From: Saccoglossus kowalevskii
Taxonomy: Eukaryota > Hemichordata > Enteropneusta > Harrimaniidae
Direction: 5' to 3'
DNA length: 51,334 nucleotides
Assembly: GCF_000003605.2 (NCBI RefSeq)
Contig: NW_003109111.1
Coordinates: forward strand, 60,789-112,122
In this document: one piece after another, positions 48,001 through 51,334 of the stretch
Position numbering within the stretch: position 1 is the stretch's first letter
Layout: each line of letters starts with the position of its first letter
The notes under the pieces: model-generated
The model's input: only the letters and a program-made list of their open reading frames with translations
What the model was told of the DNA's origin: nothing
Databases searched by the model: none
Made by a program: the position numbers and the translations under genes

Positions 48001-48947
48001 TCACTTTCACTTTAACATATAGCACTATGATTATTTATAATAAACCAATGGACATGGTTGTACAATTTATAAACCGCTTTCTCAAAAACCATGAGTAGTT
48101 TACAAGCTTAAAGTGTCAAGTATTTCATCAAAGACATTTGATTCTTTGATTGCTACATTTTTTCCTGACAAATTTTTGGTGCAGCATTTTGCCTATTTTT
48201 GTGTATAGATATGCAAATTATCTAATTAATATGTACAGACGGTATATAGAACTTTTTTGTGAATGGTGAACAAAGATGACTTTGGTGCTCAAATGGTTAA
48301 TAATATGCAAATTACCTAATAAATATGCACATACAGTATATAGAACTATTTTGTGAATGGTGACAAAAGTTTGCTTTGGAGCACAAAGGGTCAATGATAT
48401 GACTTAATTACTTAATTAATATGCACATACGGTATATAGAACTATTTCGTGAATAGTGACAAAATAAAAGTTGACTTTGGTGCTCAAAGGGTTAATGATA
48501 TGCAAATTACCTAATTAATATGCACAGACGATATATAGAACTATTTGGTGAATAGTGACAAAACTTGACTTTGGCACTCAAAAGGTTAATGATATGCAAA
48601 TTACCTAATTAATATGCACAGACAATATATAGAACTATTTTGTGAATGGTGACAAAAGTTGACTTTGACGCTCAAAGGGTTACGGTAAACATTATTTACC
48701 AACCTGTTAGATTTTGTCATATCATCACTGGCTGCACTTTTCACACTGTCATTGTATATAGGATTCATTTATGACATATTTTTTTTAATAATTTCATTTA
48801 TGACATAATTTTTTTTAATTTCAGGACGTCTGTGTACCTGGAAGGTGGAGTGCTGTTTGTGACATCACGGATTCTTGTCATGGATTTATTAACTGATAAA
48901 TTACCCACTCATTTAGTGACTGGCATACTAGTATACAAAGCACATAG
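45057..48947 (+). CDS. ERCC4: ERCC4/XPF DNA repair endonuclease, first four exons (partial)
   Basis: Exons: 45057-45130, 46289-46385, 47404-47486 and 48825-48947, all with AG/GT borders and consistent phases (2, 2, 2 at the observed joins after the phase-0 second exon); 125 complete codons and two bases. The peptide runs [58 protein letters not shown] and [31 protein letters not shown]-like at the end; it aligns without gaps to the start of vertebrate XPF, the catalytic subunit of the XPF-ERCC1 nuclease in nucleotide excision and crosslink repair. This part is the inactive SF2 helicase-like domain; the ERKxxxD nuclease core lies beyond the window. Start choice: ATGGCG with A at -3 and an in-frame TGA four codons upstream. 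The gene runs off the right edge. Confidence 0.96.
45245..45393. mobile_element. 149-bp GC-rich MITE in ERCC4 intron 1
   Basis: It starts CAGGGGCGGATCTAGG and ends CTAAATCCGCCAATG, giving imperfect terminal inverted repeats around GGCGGATYTAG. It is flanked by a direct ACTGA (45240-45244 and 45394-45398), a likely 5-bp target-site duplication. It holds a run of 12 or more G and is far richer in GC than its surroundings. No coding capacity. Confidence 0.78.
45976..46017. repeat. 17-bp perfect hairpin in ERCC4 intron 1
   Basis: ATATCCCATCATGCATT (45976-45992) is followed by an 8-base loop and its exact reverse complement (46001-46017). This could be a minimal foldback transposon or two abutted element ends. 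Confidence 0.85.
46413..46540. mobile_element. 128-bp foldback element in ERCC4 intron 2
   Basis: The left end GGTTATTATGTGGATATCGA AAAGTATGCAC is repeated in reverse at the right end (GTGCATACTTTTCGGTATATTT-ATAATAACC), so the arms of about 45 bp cover most of the element. It begins only 27 bases after the exon 2 donor. Confidence 0.8.
47585..48016. mobile_element. 432-bp MITE-like element in ERCC4 intron 3
   Basis: A 13-bp perfect terminal inverted repeat, GTTAAAGTGAAAG at 47585-47597 and its complement at 48004-48016, bounds the segment, which starts 98 bases after exon 3. No clear target-site duplication or coding capacity is seen. Confidence 0.65.
48209..48682. repeat. About 95-bp tandem repeat, five copies, in ERCC4 intron 3
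   Basis: Units begin near 48209, 48303, 48398, 48498 and 48592. Each carries ATATGCAAATTACCTAATTA or a variant, TATATAGAACTATTT, GTGACAAAA and TGACTTTGG-GCTCAAAGGGTTAA. Four of five include ATGCAAAT, the octamer word, beside TAATTA. Confidence 0.92.
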
Positions 48948-51334
48948 GTGAGATTTTGTCATCTGTGTTGAATAATGTACTGAAATTTACTGTAAAATCT
49001 GTATTAGAAACAGTGGCTTCTATTAAAATGGTACAATGCAACAGAGAGGATGGAGCTTCTACACATATGAGAAATGATGAATTTTTGGTTCTCAATTATT
49101 TAAAAAGAATGGCTGCGACTTCTATTAAGGATGCGGCTTCTAATACAGATTTTATGGTACTACAATAATATGTAACACAGTCATTGGATAATTAAGTTTC
49201 ATGTAAGTAAATAATAATGATGTACATGTATTATGTGTACCTTTATGATGTGGTGCAAAGACTGTTACGTGGTTTCAATGTGTATTTGATAGGGCCTACG
49301 AGGACTTATAATTTGGTCTCTATCCATCCATCTGTCTGTCTGGCTGTCCGTTCAGAATTGCATTTCAGATTCTTATCGGCCAATTGCTTTCATTCTTTGC
49401 ATGTGCCTAATACTTTATTTAAGACATGCGCACATGCAGTGGTTTAATTCTTCGATCCATTTTGTTTTTAGCTCCGGTGTCGACTTTGTCGAGTGGAGCT
49501 TATCATATGAGTGATTGTCCGTCTGCGTCCGTCGTCCGTTGTCGTCCGTGTCAACTTTTTACTTGTTCGACTTCTTCTTGAAAACTACAAGCCTGAATGC
49601 TTTGATACTTGGTGTGTATGTACCTGGGGTAGAACTCTCTTAGATTTGTTCATTTCGTGATGATATCTTCAATTCTCTAATTTTGGTGACTTTTTTGGGC
49701 ATTTTTGGTAGAAAGTGATATTTTCGACTTCTTGTTAAAAACTGTAAGTCCGATTGCTTTGATACTATACATATTGTTCATTTTCTAATGATGTCTTCAG
49801 TTCTTTAATTGAAATGTGCATTGCTAACAGCGGAGCTATCTCAGCCGATAGGCTGCTTGTCTAATGATATCTTCAGTTCTTTAATTGAAATGTGCATTGC
49901 TAACGCGGAGCTATCTCAGCCGAGAGGCTGCTTGTTTTAAAATGTGGTATCTTGAACATCTTTTCTCTGTTTTTGTTCAATTTTGGTGCATGCATTATAT
50001 AGTACATGTTAGGATAAATGAGTACCGGTATGATGATTCGTTCGCAATCAGATCAAAGATGTCCGACCGACAGCCATTTTGTTGTTTTTTTAATATGGTA
50101 TCTTGGATATTTTTTCTCAGTTTTTGTTCAGATTTGGTACATGTTAGGATAAGTGTGTATGATGATTCATTCGCAATAGGATCAAAGATGTTCGACCGAC
50201 AGCAATTTTGTTTTTTTGAAAATGTGGAATCTTTGACTACTTTGTCGGTTCGAAATCAAATTTTTTACATACATTGTACATGTACATGTTCAGTTACATG
50301 TCTGTTTTGTTTCATGATGGGATCCAAAATAGCAGCCATATTTTTTTTGGAAAAGGTATTCTTGACATGTTTTTGACATACATGTCGATGACAAAGATGG
50401 TTGACTGTCAGCCTTTTTCTTTTTCAGTCATACTACTATATATATCTTTTACACCTATGTACCATTTTGATATTTAGCTCATGTGTCATACAATGTAAAT
50501 AGATGTTTATTTTGTGATCTGATTAAAGATGGCTGTCTGACTTTATTATAGGAATACATCTGTATGATGATTTGTTTTATGATCAGATCAAAGATAATCT
50601 AATACTGGTAATCTTTCTTTTTGGTCATACTTCTATATTTCTGAGATACATGTACAGTCTCGTATTCTTGTTACATACATCGTAATACTCACCTATGTTT
50701 ATTTGTTGAAATATCTTCCAAAGGTTGTACCGGTATTAAGGTAGCGGGACTATTATTTGCATACTTGTTTTCATCTTCTAATTGTGACTAAATGACTACA
50801 AATAGACCCAGGAAAGTATATATTTTTAGAATCGCCAGACTTCAAGCTTTTCACAAGTGTATTTTTCATGCCCGTATCTGCATTCTACGACGCGTTACTC
50901 AACCAAAAGTGAAAAATTACCTTTTCTGTAAAATAATTACGCATTTATGCTGGCGATAAGAAGTATTTTTTTCACTTTTCCTAGTTGTTCAATAGTCTGG
51001 TAAATTGAATGTGTCTGGTCAGTTTTATTCAAGCAACGCATTTTAAAAAATAGTGTGCTGAATTTCAATTACTGTTTTAGTCGCATTGCCCCCAACTCAA
51101 ACCACAACTCATTGGTAAATAATCGATGAAATAGTTTGTGTGGATACATTCAAGTTCCTCTCACTGTCGCCTTAAAGCTGTGAAAATTTGGTGTTAATCC
51201 GATGATAATAAGTATACGTTATTCTTTGTTAAAGACCTTGTATTTTGAAAAACATAAACTCCTAGAAAACGTCCATGAAGTAACAGCAAAGATTTTCAAG
51301 CTTGTTTATCGGCACAATCAATTAGTTTTCCCAT
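48948..51334. other. ERCC4 intron 4, incomplete, with tandem repeats
   Basis: No fifth ERCC4 exon was found, so this is taken as intron to the window edge. A 76-bp unit starting CTAATGATGTCTTCAGTTC (49785-49860) is duplicated at 49861-49935. From about 49937 to 50440 a diverged unit of about 130 bp recurs (GATTCATTCGCAAT, GATCAAAGATGT-CGACCGACAGC). The GTCCGTC-rich block at 49515-49550 is typical of an invertebrate dispersed repeat. The open frame 49885-50376 is made of these repeats and is not a gene. Confidence 0.6.

Noticed and set aside
49885-50376. 163-codon plus-strand frame in ERCC4 intron 4
   Set aside because: It is built from the diverged 130-bp repeats and does not match the expected next XPF exon.

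Overview
This window is nuclear DNA of an animal, most likely a marine invertebrate. It has spliced genes with GT-AG introns, many decayed transposons and microsatellites, and base composition that looks AT-rich by eye. No bacterial, organellar or CRISPR features were seen. The phylum cannot be fixed from sequence alone.

Layout. (1) 0.6-9.1 kb: a nested inverted repeat of an unidentified dispersed element, holding a 341-bp MITE, a TTATA microsatellite and an orphan histone-type 3' stem-loop. (2) 9.1-17 kb: no recognisable gene. (3) 17-27 kb: gene copy A on the minus strand (18811-22029), followed upstream by a tandem array of amplified promoter/5'-end units (22.0-26.3 kb). (4) 27-34.9 kb: transposon-rich spacer with a CR1-like LINE fragment and decayed coding-like pieces. 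(5) 35-40.8 kb: gene copy B on the minus strand (36760-39118), a tandem paralogue of A with one promoter unit. (6) 41.8-44.4 kb: minisatellite, then a 5'-truncated Ty3/gypsy element with its 3' LTR. (7) 45.06 kb to the window end: the first four coding exons of ERCC4 (XPF), plus strand, with introns full of small foldback/MITE elements and tandem repeats.

The main discovery is the A/B pair. Joined over eight exons, each encodes a signal peptide, a cysteine-rich segment, a single-exon beta-defensin-like module with a terminal CC pair, a short Pro-rich linker and a von Willebrand factor type D (vWD) domain. The defensin-like exon has no start codon and is too short to show up as an open reading frame, so it is easily missed. 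Between the copies this exon has diverged much faster than the vWD exons while keeping all seven cysteines, as expected for an antimicrobial module under diversifying selection. Each full gene has a candidate TATA-like promoter, a 5' untranslated exon and an intron ahead of the ATG exon. The promoter module (ATF/CRE-like next to ETS-like motif, then TATA, then a C/EBP-like motif) has been copied three more times upstream of gene A, with remnants of the first coding exon. The family reading is by eye from motifs and cysteine spacing; no database search was possible.
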